From Thamnaconus septentrionalis (Eukaryota > Chordata > Actinopteri > Tetraodontiformes > Monacanthidae), in the NCBI GenBank assembly GCA_009823395.1, contig CM020507.1, forward strand, positions 4,176,501-4,240,500: a stretch of DNA of 64,000 nucleotides, read 5' to 3'. The notes below the pieces were generated by a model that searched no databases, was not told where the DNA came from, and worked only from the letters and a program-made list of their open reading frames with translations. The position numbers and the translations under genes are program-made. Of the stretch, positions 25,625 to 40,866 are shown piece after piece; the stretch's first letter is position 1; each line of letters begins with the position of its first letter.

Positions 25625-27258
25625 AACGAGCAGCCTTAAATTAGTGAAAACTAGCAGAAGGCATTTAAGCAATTGATAATTTCTACACGCACACATTTTC
25701 AAATAATTCAAGCGAGGTTGAACACAAACTGACCCTGAATATTATCAATGCGTCCGCAGACATCCATCGACTTCCTGAAGAGCCAACCGACGGTCTGACA
25801 GCTTGACAACTTGCCAGCGTAAAGACAGTTCGTTCAAGCATCACTGCCTGTTAGCCGTTAGCCTCCAAGAGCTTCCGCATACGTTCTTCTCCTCCTTCAC
25901 ATCGCAGTCAGACTCCTTGGTGTTCACATACACAGGAAACCTTGGATGCAAATTCCGAAAAATATTAGTTTCCATGTTTTTATCATTGATAAATACACAC
26001 GGACCATTTTCAAGTTGGTAACAAAGAAAACTATAGAGTGCACTCATTCATCCCCTAAGACCCTAACATGGATACACCCTATCAGGAAATGGTGATACTG
26101 GTCTGACTACTCAACCACCGATGCTAAATTGTTATTATCATCATTATTATTATTATTATGGATCATTGTATTTTTCCATCTGTTTTAAAGCTGTTGTCAG
26201 AACAGGCTGCTCGTCCAGTTGCCCCTCAGACAGAAATCTCAGCCTTGACCGCCTGTCGACCCAACGTGCTTCCCACAGAATCATGTCTTTATGTGTTCAG
26301 CTGCTAAACACACACACACACACACACAAACACAACTTCAGCTTGTGTCAGACTGTTACACATCTCCAGTGTCTGAGCTCAGGGCTGAGATAACCATGAC
26401 GACACGCAACTGCCCTTTTTTTCTGGGGCTGCAGCCGCAGAGCGTGACTCCAGTGTGCTTTCACAGACTTGCAGGTCTCCATTTAATATAAAACAACTCC
26501 TAATGAAAACATTCCCCGAGTCCCAAACAATATCTCTCCGCCGTCTCACGATGCCGCATGCTGATGGCGGCAGTTTGACCTGAGTTGAAACGAAGCAGCC
26601 GCAGAAAGAGCGAGAGGCAACAGCAAACATTAGTTCCTGCAACAGTATCAGGTCTTATTATTAAATATTATTGTTAGAGCATGTTTCATAGCGCAGTGTA
26701 AGCCCGGGGCTCCTGCAGCCATGCAGGCTGTGGCTACAGAGACGGGCTGGAAACAACAGGAAGTCCTCTGTTCTTTAGAAGAAGTCAAGTCAAGGTTTTT
26801 TCCACAGGTGATGAGACTGTTGGTGGCGCCTTCCTGTTTAATGTTCCCCACCCGGCTTCTGGGAGCATCACTGGCTGAACAATAAAGAGGATTCTGGCTT
26901 AATGTCAGCAAGCAAGTCCATCCGAAGCCCGGCGGAGGCCTGCTGCACCTCCCAAGACTAATGGGTATCAGTGCAAACAAAGTGACTCAGCAAGGAAAGT
27001 GTATCTAACAGTGAAGGGACTTAAAGGTAGCGAGCAGTGAAATTAAAGACAGAGAAACGTTTTTTCTTTTTTATGCAAGAAGTCAGCAGAAGGTTTCGGG
27101 AGCCACTCCCTCTGTAGCACATCGTTGAAGTTTCAAATCTGACACACGTCCACCGTGCAAAGCTCCCATCCGATGCACTTTCAGTCAAAGGAATGGAAAG
27201 GAAAGCAGTGTCCATGAATTGAAATACAGAAACCTGCCCAAGAACAAGAGCAAAACAG

Positions 27259-27269
<11 letters not shown>

Positions 27270-27291
<22 letters not shown>

Positions 27292-27317
27292 AGAAGAAGA
27301 AGAAGAAGAAGAAGAAG
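27270..27317. repeat. GAA/TTC microsatellite
   Basis: About 15 GAA units in the plus orientation (TTC on the transcribed strand of ralgds). Confidence 0.9.
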
Positions 27318-28406
27318 GAGAAACTGTAAGCTTGTAAATAGTGTTTGCAGCTGAAGAGATGAGCATGGCTGCTGCAAACAATACTTTTACATTACAGGAA
27401 GGCACTGAAAGCTTTTCTCAGTGGAAAAGACGTTTTTCTCCTGACTGGCCTTGGCAAGTGTTCTGTAGAAGATGGGCGGATCCTTGCTGGCAGTGATACA
27501 CATCTAGTGTCGTCACTTGCACCGATAGGAAGCCTTGAATTGTTGCTGAATGTCTCAAGTGGAAGGGAAAATAATCTGATTACACGGTTTTTTTAAAAAA
27601 ACGCCTTCTTTTTTCTTCTCTTTACTGTTCGACTTTTCCTCAAATGGAGATGTGACATAAGGAACACGTTCCACCTGCAGTGTCAGGGCTTTCTGCAGAG
27701 AACAAGATCATCCAGCACATAACAGGAGCCTTGAAATACTTTTTGTTCATGTTACAAAGATAATTAGCTAAGCTGCTTCTGCTTCCCCCCAGTGTAGACA
27801 AATGTTGTTCATACAGAAAATGAAAATGCCAGCGATGGAATTAGATTGGATCGAGGAAGGGACTTTGTCACTCTGGCTCTTGCACACAAAAAGTATTTTT
27901 CCTGGACGTGGCTCTGGGTTTGGGCTCTATTGTCGAGTGCAAGCAGGAAAAGGGACGAACAGAGAGTGTTTACAAAGCTGCAAGAGTAATTGGCATCGTG
28001 CTGAGGACTTAGGTTGACGCTCGACTGGGAGTGACGACAACAGACCCTCAGCATGTCTCATGTGGAAAACACAAAGGAAAAGATTAGCAGTGATTTAGAA
28101 TTTTGCATTTTCGAGAAACCAAACAGATGTGGAAAGATCTTGCAAAAAACAGACTCAAAGCGCAAGATTTAGGCCAGGCAGCAACAAGTCCTCTGCTCTG
28201 ACATCAGAGCCTCTTTTAAAGACAACATTGACCCGGAGTTCAGCCGCAGATGCAGCCACAGCAGCATATCAGTGTGTGGTTTCAGTCTGGGAGGTTTATT
28301 AAGGAGCTGACACAGGAACTCGCTCATGAGTCGCCGTGGGATTATTACTCAGACATGAGGAAACATGTCAAAACAGCTCCAGGTCCAGCCTGTTTGTGTT
28401 CACACT

Positions 28407-28408
<2 letters not shown>

Positions 28409-28470
<62 letters not shown>
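28409..28470. repeat. CA microsatellite
   Basis: About 31 uninterrupted CA units. Confidence 0.95.
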
Positions 28471-28471
<1 letters not shown>

Positions 28472-29090
28472 GGCTGACCTCTTTCTTTAGTTGACGACAA
28501 AGCTACAGGAAAGCTACAGGTGGACGCCTGAATATTTGAAGCGTCTGCGTTTCCTGGTTGTCGTTGTCGTGTGACAGACGTGCCAAACAAACACAACACA
28601 ACCACCTGATGCTGAGCGGGAGAAAAGAGAAAAACGCTCAGAATCTCCGACACGCTGAGTCGTCGGCACTCCTCATTAACCGCCCGCGGAGTCATGTGAC
28701 TTAGGCCTTTACGAGGTCTAATTGGCCGTTAATTGACTCAGGGCCAGGGGAGGGAGGAGAGGGTCGGGAGGTTGGAGGGGCGGGGGACCAAGACGGTATG
28801 TACTGAGCTGAGGCCGACACACACAAGGAACGCACAACACACACACACACACACACACACACACGTATGAAGCCGTCAATGATCATCTAAGGAACAAATG
28901 CACCCGGCAGCTGACACTGCAGCACTGACCACACGATGTAGTGCATGACATGACTGCAGACACACACATACACACACACACAAAGACATGCAAAAACACA
29001 GTGTGCAGACACACTAATGCATGCATGTCTAACAATGCATATTTTATAGCAGCGAGGAAGATCGAGAGGAGAGGCACACTTCACCGTACG

Positions 29091-29092
<2 letters not shown>

Positions 29093-29128
<36 letters not shown>
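29093..29128. repeat. GT microsatellite beside a candidate ralgds first exon
   Basis: About 18 GT units, starting 17 bases into the intron that follows the 29,146-29,241 exon (CA on the transcribed strand). Confidence 0.95.
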
Positions 29129-29132
<4 letters not shown>

Positions 29133-29145
29133 GCGCGCTCCTCAC

Positions 29146-29241
29146 CAGGTCCTCCAGGATGGTGACGGGGAAGTCGAACATGCACATCTTGACGGGCTGA
29201 GCGAGGGCTCGGTGCAGGTTGAACAGGGATTTGGTCTCCAT
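29146..29241 (-). CDS. ralgds: Candidate alternative first coding exon of ralgds
   Basis: Thirty-two codons on the minus strand from the ATG at 29241 (METKSLFNLHRAL...) to CTG at 29146, followed by a consensus donor GTGAGGAGC. The exon ends in phase 0, as needed to join the shared SSTQEIGEE exon. The region upstream on the minus strand (29,240-29,720) is GC-rich, as expected for a promoter. A (GT)n tract begins 17 bases past the donor. The peptide (LAQPVKMCMFDF, VTILEDL) looks protein-like but I do not recognise it, so membership in ralgds is inferred from strand, phase and the absence of another minus-strand gene between here and 5.4 kb. Confidence 0.5.
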
Positions 29242-30281
29242 GCTGCAACCCTGAGCGCACCGCCGCTCGCACTGCCGTTCGCACCAGCCGCGATAGGAAA
29301 GGAGATGAAAAATTAAAAAAATAAAAATAAAAATGAAAAGCAAAAAGCAGCCGGGAGGGAATTCCCTCTGCTTCACCGCTGCGTCTCTTCACAGAGGACG
29401 GCGAGGAATCCGTCTGAGAGAAAACAAGAGGAACTCCTCGACGTGCTTCCTCCTGCTGTTCCTCCCAGGTTCCTACAACCCTCCCTCCCTCCTCCTCCCC
29501 CCCCTCCTGCCTCTCTCCTCCCTCTTCCTCTCTCTTCGTCAGCGGGGGACGTCGCTGCCGTCAGAGGCTCGATGTCTTCTGGAGGTATTGCCCAACGGTC
29601 TTCTGCTGCTGAGCCACGGCGGCTGCAGTGTGTGTGTTCCTTCCCTCCGTCTCCCTCCTTCCGAGGACAACGGCGGCGGATGAAAAGGTAGACGGAGAGG
29701 TAGCGACTGCCCCGGCTGCAGCGTGCCGCCCGGCAGAGCAGGGCTGAAACTGAGGGTTGTGGGTTTGCCTGTTTGTGTGTTGCTGTTGCTGAGCAGTGCC
29801 GGACTGTCTGCGGGAGCCCATTAAAGATGAGGTGCAGCGACGGCGTCTGAGGCTGATGCATGAATCACAACCGCTGCCTTTTAAAGTTGCAGTCAAAAAG
29901 GAGGCTCCAGCCCTCGGCTAAGAAAAAAAGAAAAAGAAAAATCCTTCCTTTTGTGTGTGAAGCAGCGACAGTGACAGAATTTTCTGTTTGATGGCACTCT
30001 GGCCGGGAAGATGTGTGATGTCATGATGACAAACACAGCAGGGAAACATGTTATTGGGCTTTCAGCTCTCCGGCGGGACGTAATTCACTGCTGCCAAACA
30101 ACAACACAGAAAATGTTTTTTTTTCCCCTTCAGTCTTTGTTGAGCATTTTGGAAAGTGACCCGTGTGCATTTATTGACTTTATTGAATCTCACCGCAGTG
30201 GAAGATCTGGTGGGACAAAGTGCACACGACACAGCATGTGTGCATTACTTTTCATTTAATTGTGTAAAAACTGGATGAGTG

Positions 30282-30587
30282 GTTTGCATGACCTCTAGAA
30301 TTGTGCAAAATCTAAGCATCACAATAAAAAACTGGTCATGGAAACACCTCAACTTGGAAAAACCTCTCAAATATGGCAAAAAGGTTTTGAACTATCACCA
30401 GCAGTAGTGACAACTGCAATAGCTGCTCCAAAATGCAAAATGTTTTGTACCTCTCACAGTGGGGTCTCACGGGATTAAATTATAGGAGAATTACGGCTTA
30501 TGCGCTTCACACCATTCAATGTAAACACCTGCAAATCGTAATTGTACTTTGTGGAAATTTTAGAAATATCGCTTTCATTTTGCGAGA
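30282..30587. mobile_element. Non-autonomous inverted-repeat element, copy 2 (opposite orientation, diverged)
   Basis: The reverse complement shares several blocks with 3,184-3,585, including the CATTGAATGGTGTGAAG block, the AAAATGAAAGCGATATTTCT block and the terminal GCACAATTCTAG..GTCATG block. The terminus that would match the left end of copy 1 is degraded or absent. Confidence 0.6.
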
Positions 30588-31239
30588 ATGTGTAATGAAA
30601 AGCAGCCAGCGTGAACTTGATGGATGTTTCTCTATGAGAGGAATCAGGCTCGTCAAGCTTCAGGTTCTTTGGTTTGTCAGTAAATGTTAAAGCTTTCAAA
30701 AGGAATCGTAGCGATTCCGAAAATGTCACAACTGACGACTTTTAATGAATCACATACAACCTTTAATCAGGCAGCAGCACGTTTCCGGGCCTAATCATTC
30801 CTTCAACTAAGCAGCCAAAAAAATCATGCAAGAACTCAAACAAGTCACCTGTGCCCGAAGCTTCAGCTCAGCTCCTCCAGACTGCTGCCTCCGAGTTTGC
30901 GACGCTGCTTGCTTGCAGCCACACGCCCATAATATGCATATTTATGAAGCGGCAACATCATTTGTAAAAACCCCTGAAGTCTGATTCAGTTCATCACGAA
31001 TCCCAAACTGTCTGGCTGCAGACCGGAAGCGTCACGTTTGCCGTGATGGGATTGATGTTGCTCTGCATTAGTATTTCTGTGGTGTGACGGAACCTCCCAC
31101 TGACGTCCCGCCCGGCATTCTAATCTTTTCAATCATTTCTGCAGCCTCAAACTGAAGCAATCAAACAGCAAAAAGCCAGAGTTGAAACATCTTTCATTCC
31201 ATGTGGTTGTCGTGGTGACAGATACATGAAGCACGTCGG

Positions 31240-31400
31240 CTGTGACCTGGATGAGATTTGGCTCCGAGCTGCTGTTTAAACAGGTCAGAGCTAAAACACA
31301 GAGTTCTACTCTGTGATGTCACAACGCCTCTTCCCGTTGGCTCCGCCCTCTGACACCGCCTTGTTTTCGTCCTCTTCCAAAACGTGTGGAAAACATGCTC
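31240..31400 (-). repeat. Dispersed repeat family, copy 2
   Basis: The reverse complement contains CCACACGTTTTGGAAGAGGAC, GTCAGAGGGCGGAGCCAACG and TTGTGACATCACAGAG, matching 83-235 and 33,885-34,100 in the same order. Confidence 0.55.
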
Positions 31401-32542
31401 CAACAAAACATGGGCAGGAAGCTGCACACTTGGCTTCCAGGAAAGCTGCAGCACTTCTCCGCCACAGTTCAAGATCAAATGAAAGATGTGAAAATGAGAA
31501 TGACGCGGTCGCCTTTAAAAGCTGCGTTTGTTTTGTTTGAATCAGACTTCTTGCGAAACACACGTCCCACTTTTCCCATCACCGCCGCTGCAATCTTTGT
31601 CTTTCATCCTTGCGTAAATGTGTGCAAACAAAGACTAATGGCTGACTTATTTTTCACTCGGGGTACGTGATAATCCATCCGAAATGAAACCCCAAAATAA
31701 ACAAACAGCAGTGTGCACGCCGGCTCCTCGTGCTACACCTTCGTCTCTCCTCCCTGGCCAATATTTGCACGGCGACAGGACGTCCTAAATATTTTACAAC
31801 TGCCAGCCTCCCCTTGGGGGGAGGTTTGGGTTAGGAGCCGAGGCAGCGTTGCACCCCCATTCACATGCAAAATGGCGTGTGAATGAAGAGTAGAGCAGCC
31901 GGAGAAGATGAAGAGCTGCTGCCTGAAAAACACACAGAGACAGTAGCGGAGGAAGAAGAAGAAGAAGAAGAAGAAACAAGAAGAGGGAGAAGAAGAAGAA
32001 GAGGAGGATGAGAGCGCAGCCGGAGGAGTCGCCAGCGAAGGGGCCGAGACGCCGCTGGGAACTGCTTTCACATGCAGCCGCCGTCCCACAGCTGAATACT
32101 GTAGGAGGCTGGTTGTCATGGAAACAGGGAGGCAAAGCCGGCTCTTGGTGGAGCTGTGGAAGAACGAAGCCTCCCTCGCCCCTCCTTCCCCCCTCTCCTC
32201 CTTCCACTCCTCCCTCCGTCCTGGACAGACACACAGCCGGGACAGGAAGCCGGACAGTGGAAACCTGCAGGTCGGCTTCCTGCGGCCGGAGACCAAAACA
32301 GGAACGGGGTGGTGCAGGTGGAGCAGAGGTCAGCTCATCCGTCGGGGCGTGGAGGTGCCATCAGACATCCCAAACACGTGTGTTGAATGAAGGAGGAGGA
32401 GGAGGAGGCAGCAGGAGGATGAAGGAGGAGTGTGAAGGCGTCGCATGGCGCACGTGTTTTGCTGAATTAATCTCTTCTATTCTTGGTTTCACGCTGCAAG
32501 ATACACTGTGCCAGCAGCGCAGCGTCACACATCTCACACACC

Positions 32543-32720
32543 TCCATCCATCCATCTATTTTTTAATTCTTATGGCCGCTCCTCCTGCACTCAGGGTCGC
32601 AGAGGGCTGATGGAGGCCATCTCAGCTGTGTCGGGGTGAAGGCAGGACACTTGGAAAGAGAGCAAACCACCAGACACTGCGGCTGACTGGGCAATCACAC
32701 ATCCATTGATTCACACGCTT
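32543..32720. repeat. Retroposon 3'-tail-like repeat (CCATCCATCCATC...)
   Basis: CCATCCATCCATC, a short AT run, then GCACTCAGGGTCGCAGAGGG..TGATGGAGGCCATCTCAGCTG is the layout of a very common teleost LINE-type 3' tail. Diverged and truncated. Confidence 0.55.
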
Positions 32721-33596
32721 CCATTTTTGAGCCATCGCAGGAATAAATGAACATCGAGGCAGGTTTTAACCCCGCAGCTTCTAAAAACAGGCTGCTCGAT
32801 GTTTTTAATCGAGCCAAAAGCTGTAAAAAAAATTTGACAAGTTTGATCAGTTTGTATTGGACTCCCACCTGATTCTGAATGCGAAGAACAAGAACTACTT
32901 GTGAGGTTTGATTGAGCGGCGACCAGACCTTGGCTTCCTAGTTTTGGGGATGCAAAAGTCTCTCTAAGTCAGCAGGAGCACGTCTGCAAGTGATTACAGC
33001 TTTTAAGCACACAAATCTGGTCCAGTCACTCTGAAATTACAGCTGTGGGCCGTCGGGGAGCAGATTCGAGAAACAAATTAGAGCTTTTTCCCAAAGTGAG
33101 CCATCAGCGGATGGGGAAAGGATAAGAAGGCAGAGCCGGCGACACAAATGCTGCTCCTATATTCAGCAACACGCTTGTTCACAAGAGAGAAAACACCAGC
33201 GACGTGGGATTTCAAGGACAGGACGTTCTCCCGCACACAAAACCAGTGGCTCTCAAAGAGAATGAAGAAACGCTCTGGGGGGAAAAAGGTTGAGAAGGAG
33301 AAAAAAAGTCTGATTCTTGTCACATTCCATCACACAAAGACGTCAGATATGCTTGGAGTCAAGTCAGGCTTTAAGGAGTGAGAGAGAGAGCAGCGGAGAA
33401 AATGGAGCGCGCTGGCTGGCAGGGGCAGGAGAAAAGTTAACAGCCTTTCCTGCAATCCCTGTTTATCCCTGATAATGAGGGGAAAAAATGGGAAGAAATG
33501 TTTGGAAAGAGGATAAACATCAATAATAGCAGCGAGAGGAAACGGGAATTACATGGAGGAGAAGAATGAGAAATGGCTGTTTACAGTACGTGCGCG

Positions 33597-33599
<3 letters not shown>

Positions 33600-33634
<35 letters not shown>
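33600..33634. repeat. GT microsatellite
   Basis: About 17 GT units in non-coding sequence. Confidence 0.95.
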
Positions 33635-33636
<2 letters not shown>

Positions 33637-33884
33637 CTTAAATACAGCCTTTTGAAAAGAGGCAGCGGGGAGCTTCACATCCTGCTCGCCTCTCACAGGA
33701 GACCCAACACTCATTCATGAGGTTCCTCCACTGTTTCTTCATTTTACTGAATTGAACTCTGTTTGTAACTTAAAAATCCCATATTACACCAGTCACCAGG
33801 TCTTTAGTTTGACCCAGATTTGAGTTGGGCAAACTAATGCAATTTAATATTCCTAAAAAAAATCCATACATCTCCAGAAAAAAA

Positions 33885-34100
33885 AATCACATTTAGCCAT
33901 CTGTTTATAGCCTCCTGTTAAAACCAACTTGTCAGATTTTCTGCAGGAAAGTCGCAGAGGGCAGAGCCAATGCCCACAGGTGTGGTCAATAACCTCTGGG
34001 AGGTAGCTGTGTCCTGTGTGACATCACAAAGGGCTGATTTCTAGAACCCTGCTACTTAGCAGAACAAACAGAGGATGAACATTTCTCGATTCCGGCTTCA
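33885..34100 (+). repeat. Dispersed repeat family, copy 3
   Basis: Contains CATTTAGCCATCTGTTTATAG, CAGAGCCAATGCC and GTGTGACATCACAAAGGGC in the same order as the other copies, then AGCAGAACAAACAGAGG. Confidence 0.55.
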
Positions 34101-36684
34101 CTGACAAGACAGAGACCCGGATCATTGTTGCAAAACAGTAGTAGAGTGATTTTTTTTCTTCAACCTGGGGCCTTTAAGCTCAACGCCTTTGCCTGAACAT
34201 TTTTGTGACAACATCATTGGTTTGAACCTGTCATTTGATGGAGATTAACAATGAACAGGGAGGAGACGGGACAGGAAAGACGTGCAGCTTTCCAGCGGTT
34301 CGTCCCTGCTGAGGAATCGGTTCACCATCTCCTGCTGATGTGAAGTGACTTCGCCGCCAGTAATGATTCACTTCAGCCAGGAGGACGCCGAGCTCTCACT
34401 TCCTGCACTCAAAGATCTAAGTCCGGCGTTTCCGATTGGTGCAAAAGGACGACATCGGACTACGTCTCCGCCCCCCATCGCTGAAGCGACCGAAAATAAG
34501 ACCAATTTAAACAGTCCTCCACCGGGGGTGGGGGGTTGGCCAGATGGATGAGCTGGATTTCAGCATGAAAGCTGAGCAATCCCACCGCTGGCAAGATTAT
34601 AAATCTCCAGCCGGAAATGTGACAAAAAGAGACTTAAAACGTGTTGCTGGGAAACGTTGGCCACAGTGAATGATTTATGGCTTTCATAATTCAAATAAAA
34701 TGTGGGTGAGATGGAAAAAGTAGATTAAATACTTTGATAGAGAAAATGATGGATGATTTGGTTGGCATTGATGAGACGATGCAGGAGAAGACCACAGAGG
34801 GGCATGAAAACACAAATTGAAAAACCTGTAAATGACCAATGATCACCCAAGCAGCTTTCTCCACCATTCATGAACTCTGCGAAACCACAAACCCTCAAGC
34901 AGGCCCATTAACCTGCATCTACTCAAGCTGCCGTAGTTACTCCACAAAGAAACAATCAGCCACAAACTCACAATTAATTGGAATGGATCATTTCCCTGCT
35001 GAGCAACTAATGTAACCATCGATTTCATTGTTTCCTCCAGGGGGCGACGTCGAGACCAGAGTGGTTTTCTGGGGCGGTGCCGTCTCGAGCCGACGCACCT
35101 CATGTCTCTGAAGCGAACATGCATTATTGAAGTGTCAGCCTGTGTTTCTGGTCACTGATGCAACTCGGTGTATAAACAACAGGAAGTCAACCTCCCACAG
35201 TTCTTGGACAGAGGAGGTTATGAGCTCCATCGACTGGAAGATATTTCCTCAAGGGTTTCCGGTCTGCAGTTGAGGGTGAGACTGAGCCTAATGAGTCTAA
35301 ACAAAAAAACAGTGGGAGGTTTATTTTTAGAGCCTTTAACCAAATATTTGTGTCTCACTGCCTATTTTCAAAACGATCAACCAAAGTGCTTGTGGGAGGG
35401 GGAATGTTTCCCTGGAGGCTTTTGTCTGAACTTGGGTAAAGAGTTTGAAGATTTCATGATGGAAAACCCATTAATAACCATGAGCAACAGGGGGAAATGG
35501 TCTGTTGTGTCTTTTCTTTTAAATTCAGTGATCATGTGTTTCCTACAGTATTGCAAATGACCTGGTGCATGCGCTTGCCCTCTGTTTGAGAGCAAAAACA
35601 TCTCCACCAAATGAAAATCTGCTCAAAAAGATCACAGGCCGGCCTTAAGGGAAACACTATGGACTTCAACAACAAAAAATACTGTATCGTTTCTAATCCA
35701 CACAAACTGTTACCATCTAAACTCAGATAAACACTCCCACAATTTAATATTCTTGGGCAAAAAAACGAATTTGGACACCAGCCAAACTAAAATTAAATGT
35801 GGAGCTTAATCCCAAACTGGATGTATATTAATAGGATTTGAATACCATCGTCTAAGTCTTAATGCCTGTTTTCATAATGTCACAAAAATTTCTATCTTTG
35901 TTTGTTGACTGTGATGAGGCAAAGAGATCATAAGTCAATCAATCAATCAATGCCTGAATCCACAGTCACCTTGAAAAAAATGTGTTTGTTCTATTTTTCC
36001 AACGGACTGACCTATTTTAGCCTCTTAGTTGCATCTTTAAAATCTACAAATCCAAATGTCCCTGCCTACTGAATAAAACAAATAATGAAAACAACAAGAG
36101 GCGTTTACATGCGGTGAAACAAAAACATGCACACATGAATATATATTGACCCAAATCTTCTGCCAAGAATTGGGGATAAACCTAATTTCGAAGCTTCAGA
36201 TGTGGATGTCACCTTGGACTCCGGGTGCGTGGGATGGGCAGCACTTACTGTCACTTAAAGAAATGCATTAAATGTGTTGACATAAGTCATTTCCCCCCCA
36301 AAAAAAATCACTGGTGGGTGCAGCTTTATCACAGAGGGCTGAGAACCACGTCCATGTTAGTGGTGTGGCCAGGACAGACAGCGAGAAGAAGAGAGAGGCT
36401 GCCCTTAAACAGGGAGGCTGAGGACAGACAGAGGAGAGGGAGGAGGATGGATGGAGCCGAGAAGAAGGTTATGATGATGGAATCCTTAACAGCATCGGGG
36501 TCACCAATAGAAAAGCCATTCGACCACCCCAAGGGTTCTGCGCTCAGGTCCAGAACACAGTCCCCTCGAATCGGCCCGTTGCCTAATTAGCGGCCATGCA
36601 AATGAGATCAGGTGCGCGTCTAAAGACGAACTCGCAGACACCAAGCCCTTAAAAAAATAAAATAACATAACACCAGCGCCTTAC

Positions 36685-36705
36685 CTGTTTTTCCAGCATG
36701 ATCAT
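36685..36705 (-). CDS. ralgds: Possible short first coding exon of ralgds (MIMLEKQ)
   Basis: On the minus strand an ATG at 36705 opens seven codons (MIMLEKQ) ending at a consensus donor, CAG followed by GTAAGG. It ends in phase 0. The short mammalian RalGDS isoform starts with a similarly tiny exon (MMVDCQ) spliced straight onto SSTQEIGEE, so MIMLEKQ joined to SSTQEIGEE is a plausible equivalent. A stop codon lies upstream in frame and the CpG-rich 37.0-37.5-kb block could be the promoter. This is an inference from splice signal, phase and analogy; the exon is too short for sequence similarity to prove it. Confidence 0.35.
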
Positions 36706-37049
36706 TCTCTCGGTATCATGACCTTCATGGAGAATTTATCCATGCAAAGTTCCGTCTTTCCAACCAGCCTCAGACACACTCCTCCGGCCACAGCATCTTG
36801 TTCTTCATGGATGAGCGACAGGAGGAAGAGGGTAAAAAAAAAATAATAATAATGAAACAAATAACGATTGTGGATGGGGAAAAATAAGGTTAGCCACCAA
36901 GCTGTGAGTCAGCCACGATGCTGTATCCTTGAGAGAGAAATTAGTCCACAAAAATCCGTCAATGTGGTATTTATAAAAAAGCACCACGGGGTGTTTTCTC
37001 ACGGAGGAGGAAAAACACCACTTTGGTGGAACAGGGGGAAATAACAAGC

Positions 37050-37520
37050 GAGATAAACGGGTTCGCTAATGTTAGCCTGCTAGCGTTAGCCAAGCCAACG
37101 ATGATCAAATTTTTATTTGTCTCCTGCTGCCTTCATCCATCGCCACCCCGCTCCCTTCCAGTCACGCTCGAACAAAAAAAAATCTGGGCCAGCGGAGATG
37201 TCTTCTCGGGCAGCTGTTCTCAGCTTCGTCCCCGGACTCGGCGGCTTTTACTGCTGCTGTCGCTGCTCGTCGACGACGATGGCATCCCACCGAGGAGTGG
37301 TCAGCTCCGGGAAGATGGGGAGATTCGCTCGCTGTATCACTGATGCTGAACAGGATGTTGATGCTGACTGAGTGGGGAATCTCCGCGTTCACCGAGACGA
37401 GACGCTGGCTGCCGCCGCTGCTGCTGATGATCTATAGAGCGGAGGGTAACTGAGAATGACGACGTCCCCTGAACGCAACCCACGTAGGACGGGCTCTGGT
37501 GGTTGACGAAGATGGAACCG
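37050..37520. promoter_or_regulatory. CpG-rich block upstream of ptges2, possible bidirectional promoter
   Basis: This stretch is visibly richer in CG dinucleotides and GC than the AT-rich DNA on its right (37,550-37,860). It lies between the possible minus-strand ralgds first exon at 36.7 kb and the plus-strand ptges2 start at 38,031. It could serve the long ralgds transcript; ptges2 itself starts about 500 bases further on. Inference from composition and position only. Confidence 0.3.
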
Positions 37521-38030
37521 AGTCAAAGCGGTCCAAACAAATGACAAATGAGATTCAATTTTGAACTTTATAAGCTTAAACAATTGTTTTGTTTTCTCGT
37601 TTCACCTATCCATTATAGCCTATTCTCAAATATACTAACATATTATACATAATGTTATATTCACAATTATATCCAAAGGGAATTATCTTTAATTGTAACA
37701 GCAAACTAATAATTCTATTATTGTTTTATCGTTTAATTTTAAACGATGGATACGACGTATTGCTAAGTCACATAATGCTCTGAACCGATTAAACAAATAA
37801 TGAGCAATACATAATATTTTTTTCTTGTCAAATTAAATCGTATGATATTATTTATTCTTAAATCGTGGGCTTGGTGTGTACACTGTTCTCCTTTCGCTTG
37901 CCTCCTCCCAGGGAGAGCTGGGCGAAGCCAACCCGACACAGACAGCCTGGCAGTCCAAACTCGGGTCAATAAAACCCATCGACCTATTGTCGCCTTTGCG
38001 GTGCATTGTGGGACTTTATGTAAAGCCAAC

Positions 38031-40866
<2,836 letters not shown>

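Larger units (their letters stand above)
21835..29145. other. ralgds intron with a CpG-rich block and transposon remnants
   Basis: No convincing exon. A GC- and CpG-rich block lies at about 22,400-23,450 and could be a promoter or another untranslated first exon; I found no strong coding signal with a consensus donor in it. The segment also holds the inverted-repeat element at 25,125-25,624, a GAA tract at 27,270-27,317 and CA tracts at 28,409-28,470 and 28,838-28,862. Confidence 0.5.
29242..36684. other. Probable 5' intron of ralgds: no confident exons
   Basis: Holds the GC-rich upstream region of the 29.2-kb exon, an inverted-repeat element copy at 30,282-30,587, dispersed repeats at about 31,240-31,400 and 33,885-34,100, a retroposon tail at 32,543-32,720 and a GT tract at 33,600-33,634. 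Open frames here have no recognisable homology or splice context. Confidence 0.5.

Noticed and set aside
35168..35560. 130-codon plus-strand open frame
   Set aside because: No ATG at its start (opens with GTG), no recognised homology and no supporting splice sites; likely chance.
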